From: an uncultured Collinsella sp.
Lineage (GTDB): Bacteria; Actinomycetota; Coriobacteriia; Coriobacteriales; Coriobacteriaceae
Length of the DNA: 64,000 nucleotides
Reading direction: 5' to 3'
Assembly: GCA_902493855.1 (NCBI GenBank)
Contig: CABUQV010000010.1
Span: 9,786-73,785, forward strand
The notes below the pieces were generated by a model. The model saw only the letters and a program-made list of their open reading frames with translations. It was not told the origin of the DNA and did no database searches. Positions 50,516-60,333 of this stretch are shown one piece after another (position 1 is the stretch's first letter; each line of letters begins with the position of its first letter). The position numbers and the translations under genes were made by a program.

Positions 50516-53500
50516 ATGCTTGATCGCCGTTCGTTACTTATCGCCGGAGCATCCTCGCTGGCAGGCATTATGTTGCCCCGCGTGCCGGGAAGCGCAAACG
50601 CCTTCATATTGCCGTTCGCGCCCACCGAAGCCTATGCCGACGAAAAAGACCCTTTCAGGGTGCTCGTTCTCTCGCGCACCATGTTTGGTGTGGTCGTGGT
50701 CGACGTCGCCAACAAGAATACGCCCATCACGGGTGCCCAGGTCACGCTCACATCGCGCTATGCCGCAGGCAAGCAGCTCACCGCCACGACCGATGACGAA
50801 GGCACGGCCATCTTTGAGGTCGCGCCGCTTTCGGAAGGCTACGTGGACGAGGCAACGCTTCTCGACGCGTACGACTTTAACGGCGGCATTTCCATTAGCG
50901 TGGCGGGCTACCGTGATGTCGAGATTCCCCTCGCTCGCATTCTGGGCGGTACTGCCATTACCGCTCCCACGCGTCCGCTTTCCGACGGCGAGCCGTACTT
51001 CCGCCAGCTCACATTCGACGAATGGGACATCCAGTACGCTGAAGCCACGTTCATGGCAATGCCAGCGGACGAAGCAGCAAACGACCAGCCCGACACGCAC
51101 GCTTTTACCGTGCAGGCTCATCTGCCGCAGGGCGGGCAGGCAACGTTGCATATCAATAAAGTGATGCCCGCTGCGGGCAGCTCAACCGAAACCGTCACGC
51201 AAATCGGCCAGATCAAGGCCAGCGCATCGGGCGCGGATAATCTGGCGACGTTCACGCTCGAAGACACGTTCCTCGATGCAGCTTCGGGTCTTCTGGAAGA
51301 AGGGTGCAGGCTGCGCTTTGTCCTCGACTATCAGGGCAAAACCTACACGCTCTCCTCCCCCATGGCCGTTGTCACCGCGCCGGCCGCAAAGGCGGAATCG
51401 GGCTCGACCACCATCATTCCCACCACCATGGACCAAGAGATCACTCCGTTTGATTTCCCCGCGGCGTTTCCCGGCATCGGCGGCAATAAATTCACGTGTT
51501 GGATGCCCTCGTTCCCCATTTTGTTCGATTTCTCGTTTGCCGGGTACGTACTGTTTGGCGGAGGATACAAACCAGCCAGCTATATGAACGATTCGGGCAA
51601 CCCTGATCCTGAATACTGGAAGAAGTCACCGCGTGAGTCGGGCGCCAAGCAGGCAAACCGCTACCTCGACGAGATGGAGGGGAAGTGGAATCAGTACAAG
51701 AGGATGAGTGCCGGTTCGGGCACCGATCCAAGAAACACCAAGCTCCTTCGCCACCATTGCACGCCGCTGTTCACGATGGATATCGCCACACAGCTGTACG
51801 GCTCGCTCGCCTACGATTGGGTGGGCAAAACCTGGGGTAACAACAACGACCCCGCATACGGCAATATTAAGGCCCTCTTCCAGGTAAGAACCGACCTCAA
51901 TTGGACCGAGCAGTTTACCCTAGGACCGGTGCCATTTTTCCTAAACGTCAACCCCTGGGTGCTGGCAAAACTGGCGCTCGCCGTGGGTGCCCACACGCAC
52001 GGCAGCGGCGCGGCGTTTTTTAAAAACATTTCGCTCGACTATTCAAACACGTCGGGCTCGTTCACCATCCAGATCGGGCTTGCCGTCACCTTTGGCGCCG
52101 GCGTTGCAGGCGTCGCTTCGTCTGCCGTGCGCGGCGCCGCATCCCTCACGCTGTTCATTGGGTACGAGAAGGCGGATGGACACCAGCTTCCGCGACTGCG
52201 CGTAGGTGCAGACGTCGATGTCGATGTGATACTCCAGTTCGTAATGTTCAAGTGGACCACCAAGGCTTGGTCGGGGTCGTGGCCCACACTCATCGATTCG
52301 TGGAATATGTCGGTGAACAATGGCGACCAGTATGCGCTCCAGCGCTCTGAGCTCGCATTGGGTGGAGATACGCCTTACACGCTGGACGCCCGCTTCGGCA
52401 CGCCCGGCAACATTGAGGCGGGCGGCGTTCCGCAATTTATCGCATCGGCCACCATCGTCACCAACGCCGAACTGCTCGCACGCGCCGAGGTTAAGGCCAC
52501 TGCCGTAAACGCCGCGCCTGTCGTGCGCGATTGGGAGCGGGCGGTCACGCGCATTGAGCTCGAGGCGGATGCAGAAAGCGACGACACGGGACAGATCGAG
52601 CATTTCGTCCACGTGCTGATGGAGAACGACGAAAACGTCGCGCCGATGTATGAGTACACCTACATCGGTCAGGCAACAAACACCGTTGCCGACCCGAACG
52701 CCAATTCTGCCGGCGTGTCGGAGGACGAGCGTGGCGGCATAAAACCCTCGAGCGACAACGTGCTGTTTTCCGGCGTGCTCAGCGAAGCCCACATGAAGCT
52801 AACGATGATTGCCGGCGTGGAGTGCCTGTTCCGTATCGCCTCGGTGCGCTACGGCGACAATGGTCGCTCGCGCCTGGTGGTACACACAAAGGCAAACGGA
52901 ACGTGGTCCGCTCCCACGCCTGTGGACTTTCCCCTTGGGTTTGGCGAGGAAGACGTGGAGCGCGACGGCATATACGATTACGACTTCGACGTAGTGGAAT
53001 ATACGGACGGAAGAGGAAACCAGGACGCCTACGTGCTGTTGGTCTCGGGCGAGCGCCCCGACGGCGACAGCACCCTTTTCGATACGGCAAGCACAGCCGG
53101 CATACTGTCCGTTGTGCGCCTGCGCATAAGCAATAGCGAAGTTCGCGTGGTATCGCACACGTCGTGGCGCAGCATCTCGCGCGGTCGCCTGCAGGAGGAC
53201 GGTTACCATTGTCTGCAGTGTCCACGCATCACGGTGGGCAAGACGCTTGTCGACGGGCGTCTGTCGGGCGCCTATCTCCACCGCCGCGGAACCACGGCAG
53301 AAAAGGCGTTGGGCACCGAGGCAGAGGTCGCGCTCGAGTGCTTTACCCTGTGGTCGGACGTTTCGGGCGACAGCCTCACGTTCCGTCAGGTCCTCCGCTT
53401 TCCGCAGGCAACGTCGAGCATCGAGCTGGGCGAGCCCGAGAATATCAACGGCAAAATGGTGGTGCCCGTTGCGTACGAGACCGCAGACGGTTGCGGCTGC

Positions 53501-54883
53501 GCATCGTACGCCGTGATCGGCCAGTCCATTGCGGGCTGGGGCGTTATGCCACCAGACGCCACAGCACCCCGTGCGGTACCGTGGCCACAACATTCGGGCT
53601 TTTTGGCAACCGTCAACGAGCAACTGCAGCATATTACTTGGACGCGAGGCGCATCGGCGTTTGCAACGCAGCCCGTGGGTGCCGCAGGCTGTGGCCCGGC
53701 ATCGTTTAGCGTAAGCAACAACGGCAGGTGCGCGCTCTATGTAGAGAACACCGATGGCAAGGTGGGACAGACCTACGACGAAGAAGGCAACCCAGTTGCA
53801 GTGATGGGCAAGCACTTCCGCATCTTCGCCAGCACCTTGTCAGGCGATCTGTTTACGGAGCCGTTCGTGATGTGCGAGCTGGACCATCCCGTCGATCAGA
53901 TAACGACATTTTTGACGTCGGGGAGCATGCTCTCCGCGCTCGCCACGCACATTGTGAGCGCGGAGAAGAGCGAGGCAGAACTACACGGCATCGAAGTGCC
54001 CTTGGTGGCGTGTGCCACTCCGACGGGCGCGGTCGCTACCTCGGGCGCGGTGGTGCCCGGAGCAGCAGGCGAATCCTTCATGGTCACGGTGCGAAACGAC
54101 GGTAACACCTTGCTGACCGCCGGCACGATCGATCTGTACCGAGAGGGCTCCAGCCAGCCGTTCTCCAGCGCATCCATCGGGTTCGGAGCAAACGCACGCA
54201 TGGCTTCGATCTACGATCCGGAGCTTGCCGAGGATGCTTCGGCCAACGACATGGCACACGTGAAGTACGCGCTCGAGACGCTGGGCGCACGTTTAGCAAC
54301 GCACCCGCTGGTAGCCGACAGCGGCAACGCCGTGCTGGCACCGGGTTGCACGGCACAGTTCCGCATGAGCTTCGCCATCCCCGAGAGTTGGAGCGACGAG
54401 GTGGGCAAACGCGTAACGCTATATGCGAAGGCGCGTAATCTGGTGGCGCTCGATCCCGTAACGCTCGAGGAAATTCGACCGGGCGCAAACTCGGCGCTGG
54501 GTGCCGTACTGCACGAGCTTCATGTGCCCGACGCGGCATGCGAACGCTCAGAAGTTCAGGTCGGCGTATGCGACAACGCGGATACGACGGGGCTTCACGA
54601 TGCACCGATGACGGTCGACGGCGAGGGCGGCACGAGTGGAGGTGGCTCCGGCGGAAGCAGCTCCGGTAGCGGCAGTGGCTCTGGCAGCGGCAAGGATCAC
54701 GGCAATAACAAGCGCCCCGGAAAAGCGGGCGCGCTTGCGGGCACGGGCGACAGCAACGTCCCCCTGACAGCAGCCGCAGCAGCACTCGCCGCAGCCGGCG
54801 CCGGCCTTGTCGCCTACAGCGCCCGCCGCACGGCGCTCGAAAACGACACCGCCGATGAGGTCAATTCTGATAAGCCTCACTAG
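50516..54883 (+). CDS. Large Tat-signalled surface protein with LxxTGD-type anchor
   Basis: A 1455-residue exported protein. The N-terminus MLDRRSLLIAG plus a hydrophobic stretch resembles a twin-arginine signal ending at SANA. Near residue 60-120 there is a carboxypeptidase-like Ig fold (GAQVTLTSRYA, TDDEGTAIFEV). The long middle is beta-rich and acidic with no catalytic motif I recognise. The C-terminus has a Gly/Ser spacer (about 1365-1385), LAGTGD at residues 1407-1412, a hydrophobic Ala-rich helix and a charged tail, which is a sortase signal with a variant motif. The ATG at 50516 has GGGAG upstream. A cell-wall adhesin or wall-modifying protein is likely. Confidence 0.82.
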   Translation: MLDRRSLLIAGASSLAGIMLPRVPGSANAFILPFAPTEAYADEKDPFRVLVLSRTMFGVVVVDVANKNTPITGAQVTLTSRYAAGKQLTATTDDEGTAIFEVAPLSEGYVDEATLLDAYDFNGGISISVAGYRDVEIPLARILGGTAITAPTRPLSDGEPYFRQLTFDEWDIQYAEATFMAMPADEAANDQPDTHAFTVQAHLPQGGQATLHINKVMPAAGSSTETVTQIGQIKASASGADNLATFTLEDTFLDAASGLLEEGCRLRFVLDYQGKTYTLSSPMAVVTAPAAKAESGSTTIIPTTMDQEITPFDFPAAFPGIGGNKFTCWMPSFPILFDFSFAGYVLFGGGYKPASYMNDSGNPDPEYWKKSPRESGAKQANRYLDEMEGKWNQYKRMSAGSGTDPRNTKLLRHHCTPLFTMDIATQLYGSLAYDWVGKTWGNNNDPAYGNIKALFQVRTDLNWTEQFTLGPVPFFLNVNPWVLAKLALAVGAHTHGSGAAFFKNISLDYSNTSGSFTIQIGLAVTFGAGVAGVASSAVRGAASLTLFIGYEKADGHQLPRLRVGADVDVDVILQFVMFKWTTKAWSGSWPTLIDSWNMSVNNGDQYALQRSELALGGDTPYTLDARFGTPGNIEAGGVPQFIASATIVTNAELLARAEVKATAVNAAPVVRDWERAVTRIELEADAESDDTGQIEHFVHVLMENDENVAPMYEYTYIGQATNTVADPNANSAGVSEDERGGIKPSSDNVLFSGVLSEAHMKLTMIAGVECLFRIASVRYGDNGRSRLVVHTKANGTWSAPTPVDFPLGFGEEDVERDGIYDYDFDVVEYTDGRGNQDAYVLLVSGERPDGDSTLFDTASTAGILSVVRLRISNSEVRVVSHTSWRSISRGRLQEDGYHCLQCPRITVGKTLVDGRLSGAYLHRRGTTAEKALGTEAEVALECFTLWSDVSGDSLTFRQVLRFPQATSSIELGEPENINGKMVVPVAYETADGCGCASYAVIGQSIAGWGVMPPDATAPRAVPWPQHSGFLATVNEQLQHITWTRGASAFATQPVGAAGCGPASFSVSNNGRCALYVENTDGKVGQTYDEEGNPVAVMGKHFRIFASTLSGDLFTEPFVMCELDHPVDQITTFLTSGSMLSALATHIVSAEKSEAELHGIEVPLVACATPTGAVATSGAVVPGAAGESFMVTVRNDGNTLLTAGTIDLYREGSSQPFSSASIGFGANARMASIYDPELAEDASANDMAHVKYALETLGARLATHPLVADSGNAVLAPGCTAQFRMSFAIPESWSDEVGKRVTLYAKARNLVALDPVTLEEIRPGANSALGAVLHELHVPDAACERSEVQVGVCDNADTTGLHDAPMTVDGEGGTSGGGSGGSSSGSGSGSGSGKDHGNNKRPGKAGALAGTGDSNVPLTAAAAALAAAGAGLVAYSARRTALENDTADEVNSDKPH

Positions 54884-54932
54884 CTCTCAGTTACCTTTGC
54901 GAGAGACGCCGACTCGGCTCATCGAACATCAA

Positions 54933-54966
54933 ATGGGCTGGTTCTGGATACCCAGAGCCAGCCCAT
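54933..54966 (+). terminator. Terminator of the surface-protein gene
   Basis: ATGGGCTGGTTCTGG and CCAGAGCCAGCCCAT form a 15-bp stem with one mismatch and a 4-base loop, 50 bases past the stop. Confidence 0.75.
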
Positions 54967-55274
54967 TACGCATTAGATATCGTCAGTGGAGTCGAGTTCT
55001 GCCTCGAGCTTGGCACACCGTCTTTTCGCCAACAATCCGCACGACACGTCTTCGACAGCGTATCCAACCGCAAACGCAGCAAGACACATTCGGCCGTCTT
55101 CAAACTTACTCGGACAGAGCCGACTCGGTTTTGTCCAAGTAAACGAATCTCCATCGAACTCCGAACGATTGTTCGATGGATTTCGTGTTGGTTGGAATCG
55201 CCTATGGGCTGGGCTATGCTACCTTGACTATCTATATGACTTAAACGCAGCAAAGGAGTACCGAGAGAGCGAGT
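54967..55274. other. Gap between the surface-protein terminator and the topoisomerase genes
   Basis: No gene is supported. It contains a small inverted repeat (CCATCGAAC against GTTCGATGG, about 55151-55180) and the promoter candidate at 55192-55220. Confidence 0.6.
55192..55220 (+). promoter_or_regulatory. Candidate promoter of the topoisomerase genes
   Basis: TTGGAA (55192-55197) and TATGCT (55215-55220) are 17 bases apart, 54 bases upstream of the ParE-like start. Confidence 0.45.
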
Positions 55275-57272
55275 ATGGCAAAAAACACCGCAAACTATGG
55301 TAACGACAGTATCCGCCAGCTCAAGGACGAGGAGCGCGTACGCCTGCGTCCCGCCGTCATCTTTGGCTCGGACGGACTCGATGGCTGCGCGCATGCCGCC
55401 TTCGAGATTCTGTCCAACGCCGTTGACGAGGCGCGCCAGGGCTACGGCAAGCTCATCACCCTTACCGCCTTTCGCGATGGTTCCATTCAGGTAGAGGACA
55501 ACGGCCGCGGCTGTCCGCTCGACTGGAACCCCTCCGAGAAGCGCTTTAACTGGGAACTCGTCTTTTGCGAGCTCTACGCCGGCGGCAAATACAACAATAA
55601 CCAGGGCGGCGACTACGACTTCTCGCTCGGCACCAACGGCCTGGGCTCATGCGCAACCCAGTACGCCTCCGAATACATGGACGTCACGGTTTGGCGCGAC
55701 GGCAACAAGTACTCCCTGCACTTTAAGAAGGGCAAGGTCGTCGGTGCCAAAAAGAAGGCACTCGAGATTGAGCCCAGCGACGAGGATCGCACCGGCACCA
55801 CCATCAAGTGGCGTCCCGATCTTGAGGTCTTTACCTCCATCAGCATCCCCCACGATTGGTATCGCGAGACAATGCGCCGCCAGGCCGTGGTCAACGCCAA
55901 CGTGACCTTCCGCCTGCGTATCGAGGGCGACGATGGCGAGTTTTCCGAAGAGGATTTTTGCTATCCCAAGGGCATCGAGGACTACGTGCTCGAGAAGGTC
56001 GGTACCGACTACCTCACCGAGCCCTTCTTTATCGAGGCCGACCGTCGCGGTCGCGATCGCGAGGACCTGCCCGACTACAACGTGAAGATTACCGCGTGCA
56101 TGTGCTTCTCGCGCACCTTCATGATGCAGGAGTACTACCACAACTCATCGTGGCTCGAGAACGGCGGCTCGCCCGAGAAGGCGGCCCGTAGCGCTCTGAC
56201 CAGCGCCATCGATGCCTACATCAAGCAACAGGGCAAGTACAACAAAAACGAGAGCGGCATTAAGTGGCAGGACGTCCAGGACTGCCTGGTGCTGGTGACC
56301 AACTGCTTCTCCACCCAGACGTCCTACGAGAACCAGACCAAGAAGGCCATCAATAACCGCTTTATCCAGCAGGCCATGACGGCCTTCTTTAAGGAGCGCC
56401 TCTCGACCTACTTGATCGAGAACAAAGACGCCGCCAACAAGATCATGGAGCAGGTGCTCATCAACAAGCGCTCGCGCGAGAACGCCGAAAAGACGCGTCA
56501 GAGTATCAAGACTAACCTGCAGCAAAAGACCGACATGGCCAACCGCGTGCAGAAGTTCATCGACTGCCGCTCCAAGGACAAGAGCCGCCGCGAGATCTAC
56601 ATCGTAGAGGGCGACTCGGCAGCAGGCGCCATTCGCACCTCGCGCGATGCCGAGTTCCAGGGCGTCATGCCCGTCCGCGGTAAGATCCTCAACTGCCTGA
56701 AGGAGGACTATCCGCGCATCTTTAAGTCCGACATCATCATGGACCTCATGCGCGTGCTGGGCTGCGGCGTGGAGATCAAGGACAAGCGCATCAAGAACCT
56801 TGGCGCCTTTGACCTGGACAACCTCAACTGGAACAAGGTCATTATCTGTACGGATGCCGACGTCGACGGTTATCACATCCGCACGCTCGTGCTCACCATG
56901 CTCTATCGCCTGGTGCCCACGCTTATCGACGAGGGTTACGTGTATATCGCCGAGTCGCCGCTCTACGAGATCAACTGCAAAGAAAAGACCTACTTTGCCT
57001 ACACCGAGCTCGAGAAGAACGGCATCCTCAAAGAGATCGGCGACCAAAAGTGCTCGATCAACCGCTCCAAGGGTCTTGGTGAGAACGATCCGGACATGAT
57101 GTGGCTCACCACCATGAATCCCGAGACGCGTCGCCTGATCAAGGTGGAGCCCGAGGACGTCACCAAGATGGAAACCATGTTCAACCTGTTGCTGGGCAAC
57201 GACGAGGCAGGCCGCAAGCGCCATATCTCCGAGCACGGCAAGGAATACCTGGACCAACTGGACCTGCAATAG
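55275..57272 (+). CDS. Type IIA topoisomerase subunit B (ParE/GyrB-like)
   Basis: A 665-residue ATPase/TOPRIM subunit. The GHKL ATPase shows ILSNAVDEARQGYG, VEDNGRGCPLDW and GTNGLGS; the TOPRIM domain shows EGDSAAG near residue 450, CTDADVDGYHIR near 530 and SKGLGEND near 600. The length and the absence of a GyrB-type insertion fit topoisomerase IV-like enzymes. With the next gene it makes a heterotetramer that decatenates or relaxes DNA by double-strand passage. The ATG at 55275 has GAGAG upstream. The pair is distinct enough in motif wording (NAVDEA for the common NSIDEA) to be a divergent second enzyme beside gyrase, but which role it has cannot be read here. Confidence 0.88.
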   Translation: MAKNTANYGNDSIRQLKDEERVRLRPAVIFGSDGLDGCAHAAFEILSNAVDEARQGYGKLITLTAFRDGSIQVEDNGRGCPLDWNPSEKRFNWELVFCELYAGGKYNNNQGGDYDFSLGTNGLGSCATQYASEYMDVTVWRDGNKYSLHFKKGKVVGAKKKALEIEPSDEDRTGTTIKWRPDLEVFTSISIPHDWYRETMRRQAVVNANVTFRLRIEGDDGEFSEEDFCYPKGIEDYVLEKVGTDYLTEPFFIEADRRGRDREDLPDYNVKITACMCFSRTFMMQEYYHNSSWLENGGSPEKAARSALTSAIDAYIKQQGKYNKNESGIKWQDVQDCLVLVTNCFSTQTSYENQTKKAINNRFIQQAMTAFFKERLSTYLIENKDAANKIMEQVLINKRSRENAEKTRQSIKTNLQQKTDMANRVQKFIDCRSKDKSRREIYIVEGDSAAGAIRTSRDAEFQGVMPVRGKILNCLKEDYPRIFKSDIIMDLMRVLGCGVEIKDKRIKNLGAFDLDNLNWNKVIICTDADVDGYHIRTLVLTMLYRLVPTLIDEGYVYIAESPLYEINCKEKTYFAYTELEKNGILKEIGDQKCSINRSKGLGENDPDMMWLTTMNPETRRLIKVEPEDVTKMETMFNLLLGNDEAGRKRHISEHGKEYLDQLDLQ

Positions 57273-57317
57273 CAGCAAATCGATAACGACGGCCCATAAG
57301 AAGTTCAAGAGGATATC

Positions 57318-59558
57318 GTGGCAAAGAAGAAGACGAAGAACCAGCCAAAGAAAAAGCAGGTCAACGCCGAAAACGTCATCGGCCTGCACTCCGAGGTCAC
57401 CGACCAGCCGATCACGCAGACGCTCGAGGTCAACTACATGCCCTACGCCATGAGCGTCAACGTCTCGCGTGCGTTCCCCGAGATCGACGGCTTTAAGCCC
57501 TCGCACCGCAAGCTGCTCTACACCATGTACAAGATGGGTCTGCTCAAGGGCGAGCGCCAGAAGAGCGCCAACATCGTGGGCCAGACCATGAAGCTCAACC
57601 CGCACGGCGATGCCGCGATCTACGAGACAATGGTGCGCCTGGCCACCGGCAACGAGGCGCTGCTCGCCCCCTTCGTGGAGTCGAAGGGCAACTTTGGCAA
57701 GTACTATTCGGGCGATCTGAGCTACGCCGCCTCGCGTTATACCGAGGCCAAGCTCTCCCCCATCAGCGCCGAGATTTTTAAGGACATCGACAAGGACCCG
57801 GTGGACTTCGTCGACAGCTACGACGGCGCCATGAAGGAGCCGCGCCTGCTGCCCACCACGTTCCCCAACATCCTCGTCTCGGCCAACAAGGGCATCGGCG
57901 TCGCCATGGCGTCCGACATCTGCGGTTTTAACCTCAACGAGGTCTGCACCGCCACCATGCACTACCTGCAGGATCCCGACTGCGACCTGCTCGAGTACAT
58001 GCCCATGCCTGACTTCTCGACCGGCGGCGAGATTATCTATCGCCGCGAGGAGATGGAGAAAATCGTCGAGACCGGCCTGGGCAGCTTCCAGATCCGCTCC
58101 CGCTGGCGCTGGATTCCCGAAGAGCGCATCATCGAGGTCTACGAGATCCCCTACACCACCAAGACCGATGTCATCATCGAGCGCATCGTCAAGCTCTCCA
58201 AAGAGGGCAAGGTCAAGGAGATTGCCGACATCCGCGACGAAACCGACCTCTCGGGCTTGCGCATCGCCATCGACCTTAAGCGCGGCGTCGACCCCGACAA
58301 GCTCATGGCCAAGCTCTATCGCTCGACCACGCTGCAGGATTCGTTCTCGTGCAACTTCAACGTGCTGGTCGATGGTTACCCCCGCGTTATGGGCGTGCGC
58401 CAGATCTTGCACGAGTGGGTCAAGTGGCGTATTGAGTCCACGCGTCGCCGCATTAACTTTGACCTGGGCAAAAAGTCCGAGCGCCTGCACCTGCTGCACG
58501 GCCTCGAGGCAATCCTGCTCGACATCGACAAGGCCATCGCCATCATCCGTGGCACCAAGCTCGAGGCCGAGGTCGTGCCCAACCTTATGAAGGGTTTCGA
58601 CATCGACGAGACCCAGGCCGAGTTTGTTGCCGAACTCAAGCTCCGCAACATCAACGAGGAGTACATCCTCAATCGCACCAAGGACATCGCCAAGCTCGAG
58701 GGCGAGATTGCTGAGCTTGAGGAGATTCTCTCCAGCGAGGATAACATCAAGAAGGTCATCAGCGACGAGCTGGCCGCGGTCAACAAGAAGTACTTGATGC
58801 CGCGCCGCACGGGCAGGATTGAGCCGCACGAGGTCATTGAGGTGAGCCTGGAGCCCGAGGTCGAGGAATACCCCGTTACCATCATGCTCTCGCGCGACGG
58901 CTACCTCAAAAAGATGACCGACCGCGTGCTCAAGAAGGCCACCACGCTCAAGTACAAAGACGGCGACAAGCCCTTTATCGAGTTCCCGTCCTCCAACACC
59001 CACGAGCTGCTGGTCTTTACCAACAAGAGCCAGGTATACAAGTGCAAGGTTGCGGCGTTTGAGGATACCAAGTCGGCACAGCTGGGCTCGTACCTGCCCA
59101 CCGACCTTGAGATGGAGCCCGACGAGAGCGTCATCTGGGTCATCGACCCCGAGGACTACAAGGCCGACGTGCTGTTCGTCTTTGAGAACGGCCGCGTGGT
59201 GCGCGTCGCGCTTTCTGGATACGTCACCAAGACCAACCGCAAGCGCCTCAAAAACGCCATCTACGGTGGCAGCAAGCTGCTGTATGCCCAGGTGCTCAAG
59301 GAAGATCGCGACATCGCGCTGGTGTCGAGCGACTACCGCCTGATGAACTTCAACACGTCGCTGCTCAAGACCAAGACGACCACCAACACGCAGGGCGTCC
59401 AGGCCTTTACCGCCAAGAAGGGTCGCTCGGTCACCACCGTCGGCACAACCGAAGAGATTCTTGGCGCCGGCGTCTCGGCCGAGAAGTTCACCGCGCAGAG
59501 CCTCCCCTCCGCCGGCGCCCTCATGAAGGAAAACGACATGCCGAGTTTGTTTGACTAG
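57318..59558 (+). CDS. Type IIA topoisomerase subunit A (ParC/GyrA-like)
   Basis: A 746-residue cleavage subunit. A basic N-terminal tail (KKKTKNQPKKKQ) precedes the winged-helix region with GFKPSHRKLLYTMYKMG and GQTMKLNPHGDAAIYETMVR. The catalytic tyrosine is in YAASRYTEAKLS near residue 140. A coiled-coil tower follows, then a degenerate beta-pinwheel C-terminal domain of about 200 residues (TIMLSRDGYLKKM, LLVFTNKSQVYKCKV, VLFVFENGRVVRVAL). No GyrA box is seen, which favours a topoisomerase IV-like enzyme over gyrase. The start is GTG at 57318 with AAGAGG upstream, 45 bases after subunit B. Confidence 0.88.
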   Translation: MAKKKTKNQPKKKQVNAENVIGLHSEVTDQPITQTLEVNYMPYAMSVNVSRAFPEIDGFKPSHRKLLYTMYKMGLLKGERQKSANIVGQTMKLNPHGDAAIYETMVRLATGNEALLAPFVESKGNFGKYYSGDLSYAASRYTEAKLSPISAEIFKDIDKDPVDFVDSYDGAMKEPRLLPTTFPNILVSANKGIGVAMASDICGFNLNEVCTATMHYLQDPDCDLLEYMPMPDFSTGGEIIYRREEMEKIVETGLGSFQIRSRWRWIPEERIIEVYEIPYTTKTDVIIERIVKLSKEGKVKEIADIRDETDLSGLRIAIDLKRGVDPDKLMAKLYRSTTLQDSFSCNFNVLVDGYPRVMGVRQILHEWVKWRIESTRRRINFDLGKKSERLHLLHGLEAILLDIDKAIAIIRGTKLEAEVVPNLMKGFDIDETQAEFVAELKLRNINEEYILNRTKDIAKLEGEIAELEEILSSEDNIKKVISDELAAVNKKYLMPRRTGRIEPHEVIEVSLEPEVEEYPVTIMLSRDGYLKKMTDRVLKKATTLKYKDGDKPFIEFPSSNTHELLVFTNKSQVYKCKVAAFEDTKSAQLGSYLPTDLEMEPDESVIWVIDPEDYKADVLFVFENGRVVRVALSGYVTKTNRKRLKNAIYGGSKLLYAQVLKEDRDIALVSSDYRLMNFNTSLLKTKTTTNTQGVQAFTAKKGRSVTTVGTTEEILGAGVSAEKFTAQSLPSAGALMKENDMPSLFD

Positions 59559-59594
59559 GACGACGGCAGAACCGCCATAAGCTCTTAAAACGGT

Positions 59595-59631
59595 GGGGCC
59601 CGGAGCGCAGCAACATCGCGCTCCGGGCCCC
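59595..59631 (+). terminator. Terminator of the topoisomerase operon
   Basis: GGGGCCCGGAGCGC (59595-59608) pairs exactly with 59618-59631 over a 9-base loop, 37 bases past the stop. Confidence 0.85.
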
Positions 59632-59756
59632 GCTCGCTGTAACGTAGTCGGAATAATAGGAATCCCCGTTTTTCACTCCTACAATCCCACGGTACAAGGC
59701 ATGTTAAGCCATTAGCAAAACTTGCAAAATTTAGCAAAACCTGCAAAGGGGCCACC

Positions 59757-60224
59757 ATGGATCGCAGCAAATGTCTCCGCCATGCCAGGCATGCTCGAAG
59801 ATATTATCGAGCGAACCAAAGAAGCGGCAGATAGCCGCCTCTCACAGCCTCGCGCGTGCATAAGCGGCGTTGAGATTGGGCCCGTCGGCATCGAATGGAC
59901 ATATGCTCAGGAGACTCAGGGTAACTGGCGCACGTGCATGAATGGCGTCTTCAGGCAACTCGAGAAGCATGACATCGAGCTTCTCTCGAAACGACCTATC
60001 GGGAGCTTTCCGATAAAGATATTGAGTTTTTGCTCGCGATGCTGTCCGATTCTGGCCCCAGCAGAGTCTCGGAGATAGCCAAACGCATGGGCGTCGCCAG
60101 CAACTACGCAAGCCAATACAAACGCCGCCTCCTGGAGGACGGCGTCATCGGAGAGCGCGGGCGTGGTCTCGTTGGCTTTGACATCCCCGCGTTCAGGGAA
60201 TTCTTGAACGAGAAGGCGTTTTAG
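59757..60224 (+). pseudogene. ATP-binding protein pseudogene (internal deletion and frameshift)
   Basis: Two pieces of a large AAA-type ATPase in different frames. The first (to about 59990) has MLEDIIERTKEAADSRLSQP and EWTYAQETQGNWRTCMNGVFRQLEKHDIELL, typical of the region after Walker A. The second (about 59985-60224) has ETTYRELSDKDIEFLLAML and VSEIAKRMGVASNYASQYKRRLLEDGVI, the C-terminal winged helix, ending in a normal stop. Walker A, Walker B and the intervening 200-250 residues are missing. The short gap and single frame change point to one deletion event. Confidence 0.75.
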
Positions 60225-60333
60225 CACGCCGGAATTGTCCGCGGAAGCATCAACGCATGGCAATCAGCATTCCTCTTGGTAAGGATAGCAAGCATTTTCC
60301 ACCAACACCGATTGCCATGCGTTCTTCTTGCCC

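Noticed and set aside
56145..59003. A 952-codon open frame antisense to the topoisomerase genes
   Set aside because: It is the mirror of strongly conserved ParE/ParC-like coding sequence; its translation is a repetitive Leu/Val/Asp/His-rich product of GC-rich codon bias, with no ribosome site or family.
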